From Elusimicrobia bacterium RIFOXYD2_FULL_34_15 (GTDB taxonomy: Bacteria > Elusimicrobiota > UBA8919), in assembly GCA_001800605.1 (NCBI GenBank), contig MGVS01000052.1, forward strand, positions 7,095 through 48,695: a DNA stretch of 41,601 bases, written 5' to 3'. Position numbers and translations under genes: made by a program. Shown here piece by piece: positions 20,657-30,106 of this stretch (position 1 is its first letter; each line of letters begins with the position of its first letter). The notes beneath the pieces were generated by a model, which was given only the letters and a program-made list of their open reading frames with translations, did not search any database and was not told the DNA's origin.

Positions 20657-22024
20657 ATGAATTTAAAAATTAGAAAAATTTTGTTTCCAGTCGCACTTTT
20701 AATAACGGATATAATTGCGATATATATATCTTTTATTTTTGCATATTGGATAAGATTTTCTTCTACTCTTATTCCGATTATAAAAGGAATACCGCCTTTT
20801 AAATTATATCATACTGCAATTTTGGTGGTTATATTTCTCTGGATTATTATATTTTTATATACAGGTTTTTATGAAGAAAAGAAAACCGATGGGTTTAGCG
20901 AGTTTCTAAAAATTTTTAAAGGTGTGTTTTTAGGCACGATTGTGATTGCTGCGATTACTTTTATTTATAGAGATTTCACTTTTTCAAGAATGATGTTGTT
21001 TATCGCTTCAGTTGTGAGTACATTCGTTATTTTTATTTTTCATGAAATTATAAGAATTATAGATATGTATGCAGGAAATTTTTTATTAGGAACACACAAA
21101 ATTCTAATTTTGGGCAGCGGTAACATAGCAGAAGATATTAAAAAGACATTGAGGCATAGGAAAAAGTTTGAGGTTCATATTTCGCATTTCACTGATTCTG
21201 AACATTTAAAAAATTTTATAAACGAAAATCAAATAAATGAAGTTATATTTTCGAAAAGCCAGATTGCTCATAAAGAAATTCTTAAAATTGCTTCAGTTTG
21301 CGAAGATTTGAATGTTGAGTTTAGATTTGTACCGGATGTGTTGGAATTAACTCGAGGGGAAATTATAATAGACGAATTTATAGGAATTCCAGTTTTTAGA
21401 TTTAAATCGATATCATTGTATGGCTGGAATTTTATGCTTAAACGGTTAACAGATATAGTGGTATCGTTAATAATTATTACTTTTTCTATTATACCTTTAT
21501 TGATTTTAGTATTACTTATTAAGCTTGAAGATGGAGGTCCTGTATTTTACACACATAGAAGGAAAGGATATAAAGGTAAGGACTTTGAGTTTATAAAATT
21601 CAGGACTATGGTTGCTAATGCGGATAAAATGCTGGGTAATTTAAAGATTTTAAATGAAAGAAGCGGACCTGTCTTTAAAATGAAAAATGATCCGCGGATG
21701 ACTAAGATAGGAAAGTTTATAAGAATGTTTTCTATAGATGAGGTGCCACAGTTTATTAATGTATTAAGAGGTGAAATGTCGATAGTGGGACCAAGGCCTC
21801 AGGTGCTTTGGGAAGCTGCGCATTATGATGAGATTGCAATGCGCCGTTTAAAAGTTTTACCGGGAATTACGGGAATTTGGCAGATTCGCGGTAGAAGTGA
21901 TTTGTCATATGAAGAAATGATACGCCTGGATATTTATTATCTTGAAAATTGGTCAATTGCATTAGATATAAGGATAATGTTAGGTACTATACCTGCGGTT
22001 TTATCAAAAAAAGGCGCATACTAA
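20657..22024 (+). CDS. Exopolysaccharide polyprenyl glycosylphosphotransferase (WcaJ/WbaP-type PHPT)
   Basis: N-terminal TM and CoA-binding-like region; C-terminal sugar transferase: DGGPVFYTHRRKGYKGKDFEFIKFRTM, FSIDEVPQFINVLRGEMSIVGPRPQ, LPGITGIWQIRGRS. Confidence 0.93.
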   Translation: MNLKIRKILFPVALLITDIIAIYISFIFAYWIRFSSTLIPIIKGIPPFKLYHTAILVVIFLWIIIFLYTGFYEEKKTDGFSEFLKIFKGVFLGTIVIAAITFIYRDFTFSRMMLFIASVVSTFVIFIFHEIIRIIDMYAGNFLLGTHKILILGSGNIAEDIKKTLRHRKKFEVHISHFTDSEHLKNFINENQINEVIFSKSQIAHKEILKIASVCEDLNVEFRFVPDVLELTRGEIIIDEFIGIPVFRFKSISLYGWNFMLKRLTDIVVSLIIITFSIIPLLILVLLIKLEDGGPVFYTHRRKGYKGKDFEFIKFRTMVANADKMLGNLKILNERSGPVFKMKNDPRMTKIGKFIRMFSIDEVPQFINVLRGEMSIVGPRPQVLWEAAHYDEIAMRRLKVLPGITGIWQIRGRSDLSYEEMIRLDIYYLENWSIALDIRIMLGTIPAVLSKKGAY

Positions 22025-22091
22025 TAAATGCAATTAAAAATGCAAAATGCAAAATTATAAATTTTTGTAAATAACTTTAATAAAATAATCC

Positions 22092-22153
22092 TTAATTTTT
22101 CATTTTTAATCCCGCAACTATCTCGGGACAAGTTTTTAAATTTTTAATTGTTT
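22092..22153 (+). repeat. Direct repeat D2 (right boundary of 7-kb cassette)
   Basis: ttaatttttcatttttaatcccgcaactatctcgggacaagtttttaaatttttaattgttt; one mismatch to D1. Also bears a terminal inverted repeat caattaaaaa (22031) / tttttaattg (22141). Confidence 0.93.
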
Positions 22154-22169
22154 TTTGCAAGGAGTTAAT

Positions 22170-23195
22170 ATGAAAGCGATGATTTTAATAGGTGGATTTG
22201 GTACCAGGTTGAGACCTTTGACGTGTAACACTCCAAAACCTCTTTTACCGGTTATAAATAAGCCATTTTTACTTTATCAGATAGAACTTATTAAGAAGCA
22301 TGGCATTAAAGATATTATTTTGTGTATGGCTTACTTGCCTTTGGAGTTCAAGAAATTTTTCGGTGACGGTAAAAAATTCGGTGTAAATATATCTTATGCA
22401 ATTGAAAAGATGCCTTTGGGTACCGGTGGGGCATTAAAAAATGCAGAAAAATTCGTTGATTGTCCTGTTTTAGTATTCAATGGAGACGTTTTGACAGATC
22501 TTGATTTAACCGAGCTTATAAAATTTCATAAGCAAAAGAAGTCCAAAGCTACCATAACATTAGTAGAAGTGGCTGATCCTACTAGTTTTGGTTTAGTTGA
22601 AACAAATAAAAATGGCAATATCCTTCAATTTTTGGAAAAACCATCGTTAAGCCAAATTACCTGTAATACAATAAATGCCGGAACTTATATTTTTGAACCT
22701 GAAATTTTAAAGGAAATACCTGAAAATACTGTTTATTCCGTAGAAAGAGGGCTTTTTCCCAATTTATTAAATAAAAAGTTTCCATTTTATGGATTTGTCT
22801 ATTCAGGTTATTGGATAGATATAGGTACTACCGAGAAATATTTTCAGGTTCATCACGATTTAATGAACAAAATGAAAAAAAATATTATAGGCAAAGATTC
22901 TAAATTAAGTAAGACTGTAAAAATAGAAGAAGGAAGATTAGTAATTGGAGATAACTCAACACTTGGTGAATCAACAATAATTGAAGGAAATGTTTGTATT
23001 GGTAACAATGTCGATATAGAAAATAATTGTAGTCTTATAGACTGTATAATTTTAGACGGAACGAAAGTGCAGGAAGGCAGTAAAATAGAAAAATCATTGA
23101 TAGGTAAAAACTGTTTAGTGGAAACGAATTCTATTCTAAGCAGCGGTTGCGCAATAGGCGATAATACTATAATAAGGAGTTACAGCAGATTATAA
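22170..23195 (+). CDS. Sugar-1-phosphate nucleotidyltransferase, probably mannose-1-phosphate guanylyltransferase
   Basis: MKAMILIGGFGTRLRPLTCNTPKPLLPVINKPFLLYQIELIKKHG; FNGDVLTDLDL; C-terminal left-handed beta-helix repeats. ATG 22170 with AAGGAG; track start is TTG 22155. Confidence 0.85.
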   Translation: MKAMILIGGFGTRLRPLTCNTPKPLLPVINKPFLLYQIELIKKHGIKDIILCMAYLPLEFKKFFGDGKKFGVNISYAIEKMPLGTGGALKNAEKFVDCPVLVFNGDVLTDLDLTELIKFHKQKKSKATITLVEVADPTSFGLVETNKNGNILQFLEKPSLSQITCNTINAGTYIFEPEILKEIPENTVYSVERGLFPNLLNKKFPFYGFVYSGYWIDIGTTEKYFQVHHDLMNKMKKNIIGKDSKLSKTVKIEEGRLVIGDNSTLGESTIIEGNVCIGNNVDIENNCSLIDCIILDGTKVQEGSKIEKSLIGKNCLVETNSILSSGCAIGDNTIIRSYSRL

Positions 23196-23314
23196 GAGCG
23201 TTGAAAAAATACTTACCGCTCTTGATTAGACAGATGTTTAAGTCATGCCTTAATCTGTGTAATCTGTGTTTTTAATCGTTTTAATCAGTGATTGTTGGAT
23301 TTTTCAACAATCAC
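23194..23314 (+). repeat. Palindromic intergenic element, copy B (121 bp)
   Basis: AAGAGCG...CGCTCTT 5' hairpin, GTGATTGTTG-gattttt-CAACAATCAC perfect 3' hairpin; flanked by 25-bp near-perfect direct repeats (23169..23193 and 23315..23339). Confidence 0.92.
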
Positions 23315-23337
23315 ATAATAAGGAGCTACAGTAGATT

Positions 23338-23670
23338 ATGAAAATTGTGAAAAAGCCCTGGGGGCAAGAAACTTGGTTTGCGTTTACTAAATATTATGTA
23401 GGGAAAATACTTTTTATAAAAAAAGGACATCGTTTAAGCAGACAGTTTCACAGAGTAAAGCATGAAACCATTTATACTCTTAAAGGAAAATATATAATGG
23501 AATTAAGAAATAGTAAAAAAATAATGAAAGAAGGCTCGGTAATAGTTATCCCGCCTAAAAAGATACATAGAATGTATGCAAAGTATGGTGATATAACTTT
23601 AGTTGAAGCATCAACACCTCAGGTTGAAGATGTTGTGCGTTTGGAAGATGATTATGGAAGAAATAAATAA
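23338..23670 (+). CDS. Cupin; type II mannose-6-phosphate isomerase C-terminal-like
   Basis: KPWGQETWFAFTKYYVGKILFIKKGHRLSRQFHRVKHETIYTLKGK...VIPPKKIHRMYA. Confidence 0.82.
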   Translation: MKIVKKPWGQETWFAFTKYYVGKILFIKKGHRLSRQFHRVKHETIYTLKGKYIMELRNSKKIMKEGSVIVIPPKKIHRMYAKYGDITLVEASTPQVEDVVRLEDDYGRNK

Positions 23671-25045
23671 AATCAAATTTGGTACTGATGGCTGGCGAGG
23701 TATAATAGCGAAAGATTTTACATTCAGCAATATAAGAATTGCTTCGCAGGCAGTATCGGATTATATTAATTCAGAATTATACGATTCTAAATATGCTAAA
23801 TCTGTTATTATCGGTTATGATAACAGGTTTCTTTCTGAGAAATTTGCAAGTGAGGTAGCAAGAGTTATAATGGCGAATAATATTGAGGCTAAGGTTTCTA
23901 AAACAGCCGTAACTTCGCCTTCTATTTCTTTATTCTGCAAAGAAAATAATTGCTTGGGTATAATGATAACCGCAAGCCATAATCCTCCTATTTGGAATGG
24001 CTTGAAAGTTAAACTTCAATATGGCAGTTCGGTGTCTCAGGAAGTAATCAATAAGATTTCAGATTTTCTTTATAAAAATAGTGTTAATACCGGAAATAAA
24101 GAAATTATATTTGTGGATGTATTGAATTCTTACAAAAAATATCTTAAATCAATGGTTAGTATTAAATCGCTTTTAAAATTGAAAATTGTCATAGATTCTA
24201 TGAATGGCAGCGGTGCAGGGATTTATGAGAGTTTTTTTAAGAAAGAAAAAATATATTCAGTTAGAAATTACAGGGATCCTATGTTTTCAGGTGTGAATCC
24301 TGAACCGATAGAGAAAAATCTAAACGAACTGAAAAAAGAGATATTAAAAAACAATGCAGATGTGGGTTTTGCTTTTGATGGTGATGCGGATAGATTAGGT
24401 GTGATAGATGATAGAGGGCGTTATTTACCGCCGCATATCGTATTTCCTTTAATATTATTATATTTGATTGAGGGTAGAAAGTTAAAAGGAAACATTGTGC
24501 AAACTATTTCATTGGGTTACATATCCGAAAGAATTGCTAAAAAATATTCTATACCGCTTGAAGAGGTTTCCGTCGGATTTAAATATGTTTGTGAAAAAAT
24601 GCTAATAAAAGACGTTTTACTTGGCGGTGAAGAATCTGGCGGATATGGCTGGAAAGGCGGAATTCCGGAAAGAGACGGAATATTGAATGCGCTTCTATTG
24701 ACAGAAATGCTGATAAAAACAAAAAAGAAATTATCATTCTTAGTTGATGATATGCAGAAAAAATTTGGAAAATCTTGTTATATGAGAAAGGATATAAAAT
24801 TAAAACAACCTGTAGATAAAGAAAAATTTACTAATAAAGTTAAAGAAATAATAAGTAAAGAAAAAAATATAAAAGAAATCAGAGCTTATGATGGAATAAA
24901 AATAGTTTTTGACAATGATAGCTGGCTATTACTAAGGCCATCCGGTACTGAACCGGTTCTAAGGACTTATTCTGAGACGGAATCAGTTAACAATACAAAA
25001 AAACTTCTTGATTTTGCGGAAGAAATTTGTTTAAATCTTTTATAA
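23654..25045 (+). CDS. Phosphoglucomutase/phosphomannomutase family protein
   Basis: KIKFGTDGWRGIIAKDFTFSN; MITASHNPPIWNGLKVK phosphoserine loop; AFDGDADRLGVID; GGEESGGYG; RPSGTEPVLRTYSE. Internal ATG 23654 preferred over track start 23603. Confidence 0.9.
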   Translation: MEEINKIKFGTDGWRGIIAKDFTFSNIRIASQAVSDYINSELYDSKYAKSVIIGYDNRFLSEKFASEVARVIMANNIEAKVSKTAVTSPSISLFCKENNCLGIMITASHNPPIWNGLKVKLQYGSSVSQEVINKISDFLYKNSVNTGNKEIIFVDVLNSYKKYLKSMVSIKSLLKLKIVIDSMNGSGAGIYESFFKKEKIYSVRNYRDPMFSGVNPEPIEKNLNELKKEILKNNADVGFAFDGDADRLGVIDDRGRYLPPHIVFPLILLYLIEGRKLKGNIVQTISLGYISERIAKKYSIPLEEVSVGFKYVCEKMLIKDVLLGGEESGGYGWKGGIPERDGILNALLLTEMLIKTKKKLSFLVDDMQKKFGKSCYMRKDIKLKQPVDKEKFTNKVKEIISKEKNIKEIRAYDGIKIVFDNDSWLLLRPSGTEPVLRTYSETESVNNTKKLLDFAEEICLNLL

Positions 25046-25235
25046 GAAACGATTAAGATTGATAAAGGGAAAAGGAGCGTCTTGTAGTTAGTTTGAGTAG
25101 TTAGTAGTTAGGGATAAATTTTTCGTTGAATTAGTAAAATTATTACCTAGTGCTAATTACAAAATACTAATTACTAATTACTTAAATTTTGGAGGTCGCC
25201 GCGGCGACCGAAAAATTTATAATGGGGGGTAGAAT

Positions 25236-26429
25236 ATGTTTTGTGGTGATTATGTTTTTACGTCGGAGTCAGTGACAGAAGGGCATCCGGATAAGGTTTG
25301 TGACCAAATTTCTGATGCGGTGTTGGACGAAGTTTATAGGCAGGATTCGCCTTTAAAAAATAATTTTACATGCCGGGTTGCTTGCGAGACTTATGTCACA
25401 GCCGGACTTTTAATTGTTGGTGGTGAGATAACAACAAAAGCATATATAGATGTGCCTGTTATAGCCAGAAGAGTTATTAAAGATATCGGTTATACAGATG
25501 TAAAATATGGTTTCAATTATCAGACTTGCGGGATACTTAACGCAATCGGCCGTCAGTCACCAGATATTTCTCAGGGTGTATCAAGAGGTAAGGAAATCGG
25601 TGCCGGAGACCAGGGATTAATGATAGGTTATGCATGTACCGAAACAAAAGAGCTTATGCCGCTTCCTATAACACTCGCGCAGGAATTAACTATGCGTCTT
25701 GCTGAAGTAAGGAAGAAAAATATATTGAAATATGTCGGACCTGACGGAAAATCACAGGTTACAGTAAAATATGTTGATGGAAGACCTGTTGAAGTTGATA
25801 AAATTGTTATATCAACCCAGCATACAGAAGATTCTGTTGATAAAAAAACCGGAAATCTTGCTAAATGGGCGAAAGACGAATTGATTGAAACGGTAATAAT
25901 GCCAACTATTCCAAAAAATCTTTTAAAGAATTTTAGTTTTAAAAATGATTGTTTTGTTAATCCAACAGGAAGATTTGTTGTCGGTGGTCCGCAGTCAGAT
26001 ACCGGTATGACCGGCAGGAAGATTATAGTTGATACATACGGCGGTATGGCTCCACATGGCGGCGGTGCATTTTCAGGAAAAGATCCGACGAAAGTTGATC
26101 GTTCTGCATGTTACATGGCAAGATATATTGCAAAGAATATTGTCGCGGCAGGTCTTGCTGAAAAATGCATGGTTCAACTTGCATATGCAATCGGAGTTGC
26201 TGAACCGGTATCAATAATGGTTGATACACTTGGAACCGGTAGAACAGACGGCAGACTTGAAAAAGTAGTAAGAAAAGTTTTTTCATTGACTCCAAAAGGT
26301 ATAATTGATTCACTTGAACTCCATAGACCGATTTACCAAAAGACAGCAGCCTACGGTCATTTTGGAAGAAAAGAATTTACATGGGAAAGAACTGATAAAG
26401 CCGCTCAATTGAAATCGGAATTAAGATAG
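25236..26429 (+). CDS. metK: S-adenosylmethionine synthetase
   Basis: [70 protein letters not shown]. Confidence 0.98.
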   Translation: MFCGDYVFTSESVTEGHPDKVCDQISDAVLDEVYRQDSPLKNNFTCRVACETYVTAGLLIVGGEITTKAYIDVPVIARRVIKDIGYTDVKYGFNYQTCGILNAIGRQSPDISQGVSRGKEIGAGDQGLMIGYACTETKELMPLPITLAQELTMRLAEVRKKNILKYVGPDGKSQVTVKYVDGRPVEVDKIVISTQHTEDSVDKKTGNLAKWAKDELIETVIMPTIPKNLLKNFSFKNDCFVNPTGRFVVGGPQSDTGMTGRKIIVDTYGGMAPHGGGAFSGKDPTKVDRSACYMARYIAKNIVAAGLAEKCMVQLAYAIGVAEPVSIMVDTLGTGRTDGRLEKVVRKVFSLTPKGIIDSLELHRPIYQKTAAYGHFGRKEFTWERTDKAAQLKSELR

Positions 26430-26443
26430 AGGGAAAAGGGTAT

Positions 26444-26501
26444 CCCGCCACTGAATCATTGGCGGGTCCGCCAAATTCGCCACCTGGCGAATTTGTAGCG
26501 G
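26444..26501. repeat. GC-rich nested palindrome between metK and ahcY
   Basis: CCCGCCA-9 nt-TGGCGGG stem followed by AAATTCGCCA-cc-TGGCGAATTT perfect 10-bp stem; first half resembles the elements at 28037 and 30003. Confidence 0.8.
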
Positions 26502-26616
26502 AAAAGGTAAAAAGGGAGAAAGGTGGAAAGTGGGATATTGGTGGATAGATGTTCCATCATTGCACAATCGCACTATCGCACCAACTTACGACCTTATCAC
26601 CTAAATACTTTTATAG

Positions 26617-27891
<1,275 letters not shown>

Positions 27892-27985
27892 AAGACAAGT
27901 TAAAAGTATAAATTAAAATAAAAAAACAGAAAGACTTAATTTTAACTTTTGATTTAAATTTTGATTGCCTTTATTGGGGGGTATT

Positions 27986-29857
27986 ATGAAAAAAAACAGT
28001 TTATTACTTGTTTCTATTTTAACTTTTATAACTTTTCCGCCACTGATTTTATGGCGGACCCGCCAACGGCTCAGTGGCGGGTTACTTTTCACCCCGTTTA
28101 GAAAATTAACAGAGAGAATAAATAAAATATTTAAACCTGTAGAAAATAAAATATATCATTGTTTTATAGTAATTACATTTTTGTATTTTCTAACGGGGTT
28201 AACTTGCCTCTATTGCGAGTCTTTTAAAATTCTTGGAACTCGACCTTTGGGAATGGGCGGTGCATATGTTGCCATAGGTGAAGATGCTATTACTCAATAT
28301 TGGAATCCAGCCGGTCTTGGTATTGGTTCTGATGTTGATGTACAATTACCTTTTACCGTTCAAGCGGAATTAACAGGTGACATTCTTGGTTCTGCAGATC
28401 GTCTTTCAGAGCTTGCCGAGCAATATTCACAGATATCAACTGCTCAAAAATCAGGAAAAGCAATATCGCTAAGTCAGTTAAGTGCGTTTATTAAGGGTAT
28501 TAAAGAATTAGAAGACCTTAATGACCCCAAAAAAGGAGTACTTATAAATGCAGGTGCAGGTGGAAATATAAGGATAAAGAATTTAGCGTTTTCGGTAAAC
28601 AATTTTACTTCAATTAGCACAGATCCGAGCGTAGATATAAAAAATTTGGGTTTGGGTGCCGGAAGTTTTTCTCCGGAGATGAAACGTGCAATTTATAGAG
28701 CTGAAAGTTACAGCGGAGTGGATTTAGGTGAAATTGTGGATAGTTATAATACTACATATGCAGCAGAACATCCCGGACAGAATATTTTTGATGCTCCTAC
28801 TGACCCTACGCTTCAAACATCAGCAAATACTTTATCAACAGGAATTTTAACAGATATTACAGCAAATCTTACAAACCTTGGAATTGATACGACAATAACT
28901 GCAACTATCCCTCTAGGAATGACAGTCGAACAGGCTCTTGCAAATGCAATTGTAAAAGCCGCCACAGATCCTACAATTGCTGCACAATTAGGTTCTACAG
29001 TTTTAACTCCTGCAGAGGTTGCAGATTATGTTCAGCAGATTGAAGATATTAGGCCATTAGTAGTTAGCATCTTAACAGGTGCTACGTCAGGTTCATCATA
29101 TGCAAAAAACCAGTCTAACTTTACAATTCGCGGAGCATCAACATTTGAAGCATCTTTGGGATATGGCAGAGAGGTTCCGTATGTACAGACAGAAACATTT
29201 CTAAAAGGTATTTTAAAAGGACTTTATGCAGGTATAAATATCAAATATATAAAAGGTTATGTTGCATATCAAAAAATAGAGGTTCTTAGAGATACTGATA
29301 CAGATTTATTGGCAGATTTTAGAAATAATCAGCAAGCTTCCAATTCTTTTGGTTTGGATTTAGGTTTCTTATTGCAAAAAAGGTTTTTTGATAGAAAAAC
29401 TAATTTTGGAATTTTAGTGAGAAATATCAATCAGCCAACATTAGATATGCCGGTAGCTGCTACTAATAACGGAGAAGGTTCAAAATATGAAATTGATCCA
29501 CAGGTAAGGGGTGGAATAGCAGTTTGGCCGTTTAACTGGTGGACAGTATCAACAGACATTGATTTAACAAATAATTTTACAGCACTTCCAAAATATAAAT
29601 CCCGTTTGTGGGGTTTGGGTAACGAATTTAATCTTGTGAATAAGCCATGGCTTAACTTTGCATTGCGTGCCGGTTTAATGAAAAATATGGCAGAATCTAC
29701 ATCAAAACTTGCTTATACAGGCGGTTTTGGAATAAATATTATGCATTTCGTTATCGATGCCGGAGTTGCTATGTCTTCCGATAGGGTTGAAATAAGTGAT
29801 GGCACAAAAGTACCTTCTTCAGCAGCCGGCGCAGTAACAATATCATTCGATTTCTAA
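27986..29857 (+). CDS. Outer-membrane beta-barrel-like protein of the PorV/TraF_2 type
   Basis: FKILGTRPLGMGGAYVAIGEDAITQYWNPAGLGIGSDV is the PorV/TraF/UPF0164-like N-terminal motif; C-terminal strands end in aromatic ...AAGAVTISFDF. Confidence 0.75.
   Translation: MKKNSLLLVSILTFITFPPLILWRTRQRLSGGLLFTPFRKLTERINKIFKPVENKIYHCFIVITFLYFLTGLTCLYCESFKILGTRPLGMGGAYVAIGEDAITQYWNPAGLGIGSDVDVQLPFTVQAELTGDILGSADRLSELAEQYSQISTAQKSGKAISLSQLSAFIKGIKELEDLNDPKKGVLINAGAGGNIRIKNLAFSVNNFTSISTDPSVDIKNLGLGAGSFSPEMKRAIYRAESYSGVDLGEIVDSYNTTYAAEHPGQNIFDAPTDPTLQTSANTLSTGILTDITANLTNLGIDTTITATIPLGMTVEQALANAIVKAATDPTIAAQLGSTVLTPAEVADYVQQIEDIRPLVVSILTGATSGSSYAKNQSNFTIRGASTFEASLGYGREVPYVQTETFLKGILKGLYAGINIKYIKGYVAYQKIEVLRDTDTDLLADFRNNQQASNSFGLDLGFLLQKRFFDRKTNFGILVRNINQPTLDMPVAATNNGEGSKYEIDPQVRGGIAVWPFNWWTVSTDIDLTNNFTALPKYKSRLWGLGNEFNLVNKPWLNFALRAGLMKNMAESTSKLAYTGGFGINIMHFVIDAGVAMSSDRVEISDGTKVPSSAAGAVTISFDF
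28037..28081. repeat. GC-rich palindrome inside the N-terminal coding region
   Basis: CCGCCACTGA...TCAGTGGCGG perfect 10-bp outer stem with inner TGGCGGacCCGCCA; near-copy at 30003..30047. Confidence 0.88.
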
Positions 29858-29889
29858 CCCAATTTTTTAAAATAGTAAAAATGGGTTAA
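29855..29889. terminator. Possible stem-loop after the outer-membrane protein gene
   Basis: aacccaattttttaaaatagtaaaaatgggtt forms an ~11-bp stem with one bulge; no clear downstream U-tract. Confidence 0.4.
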
Positions 29890-29962
29890 AAAAATCTTAC
29901 CATATTAAGAATCCAATCAATATAATATTGCATCATAATATATATAAGAAAGAAAATATTTA

Positions 29963-30106
29963 ATGAAAAAAATAAATGCTTTAATAACTATTATAACTTT
30001 TTCCGCCACTACTTCTATGGCGGACCCGCCAACGGCTCAGTGGCGGGAACTTTTTTATCCCGTTAGAAAATTAAATAATATCATTTATAATCACTTGGAT
30101 ATTTAA
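29963..30106 (+). CDS. Putative 47-aa leader ORF with signal-peptide-like sequence; overlaps the next start (TAATG)
   Basis: MKKINALITIITFSATTSMADPPTAQWRELFYPVRKLNNIIYNHLDI*; not in the supplied track. Most of the middle is encoded by the palindrome at 30003. Confidence 0.4.
   Translation: MKKINALITIITFSATTSMADPPTAQWRELFYPVRKLNNIIYNHLDI
30003..30047. repeat. GC-rich palindrome, near-copy of 28037..28081
   Basis: CCGCCACTacttctaTGGCGGACCCGCCAacggctcAGTGGCGGg. Confidence 0.88.

Noticed and set aside
1-25045. Wzx flippase or ABC exporter for the polysaccharide
   Set aside because: No ORF in the window has the expected features; the exporter may lie outside the window.
25046-25235. SAM or SAH riboswitch upstream of metK
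   Set aside because: Could not identify conserved core motifs of known SAM/SAH riboswitches; the spacer is dominated by word-repeat palindromes.
27986-29857. Conjugative transfer protein TraF
   Set aside because: The N-terminal motif matches the TraF_2/PorV-type barrel families, but no other conjugation genes are present; a general outer-membrane protein call is safer.
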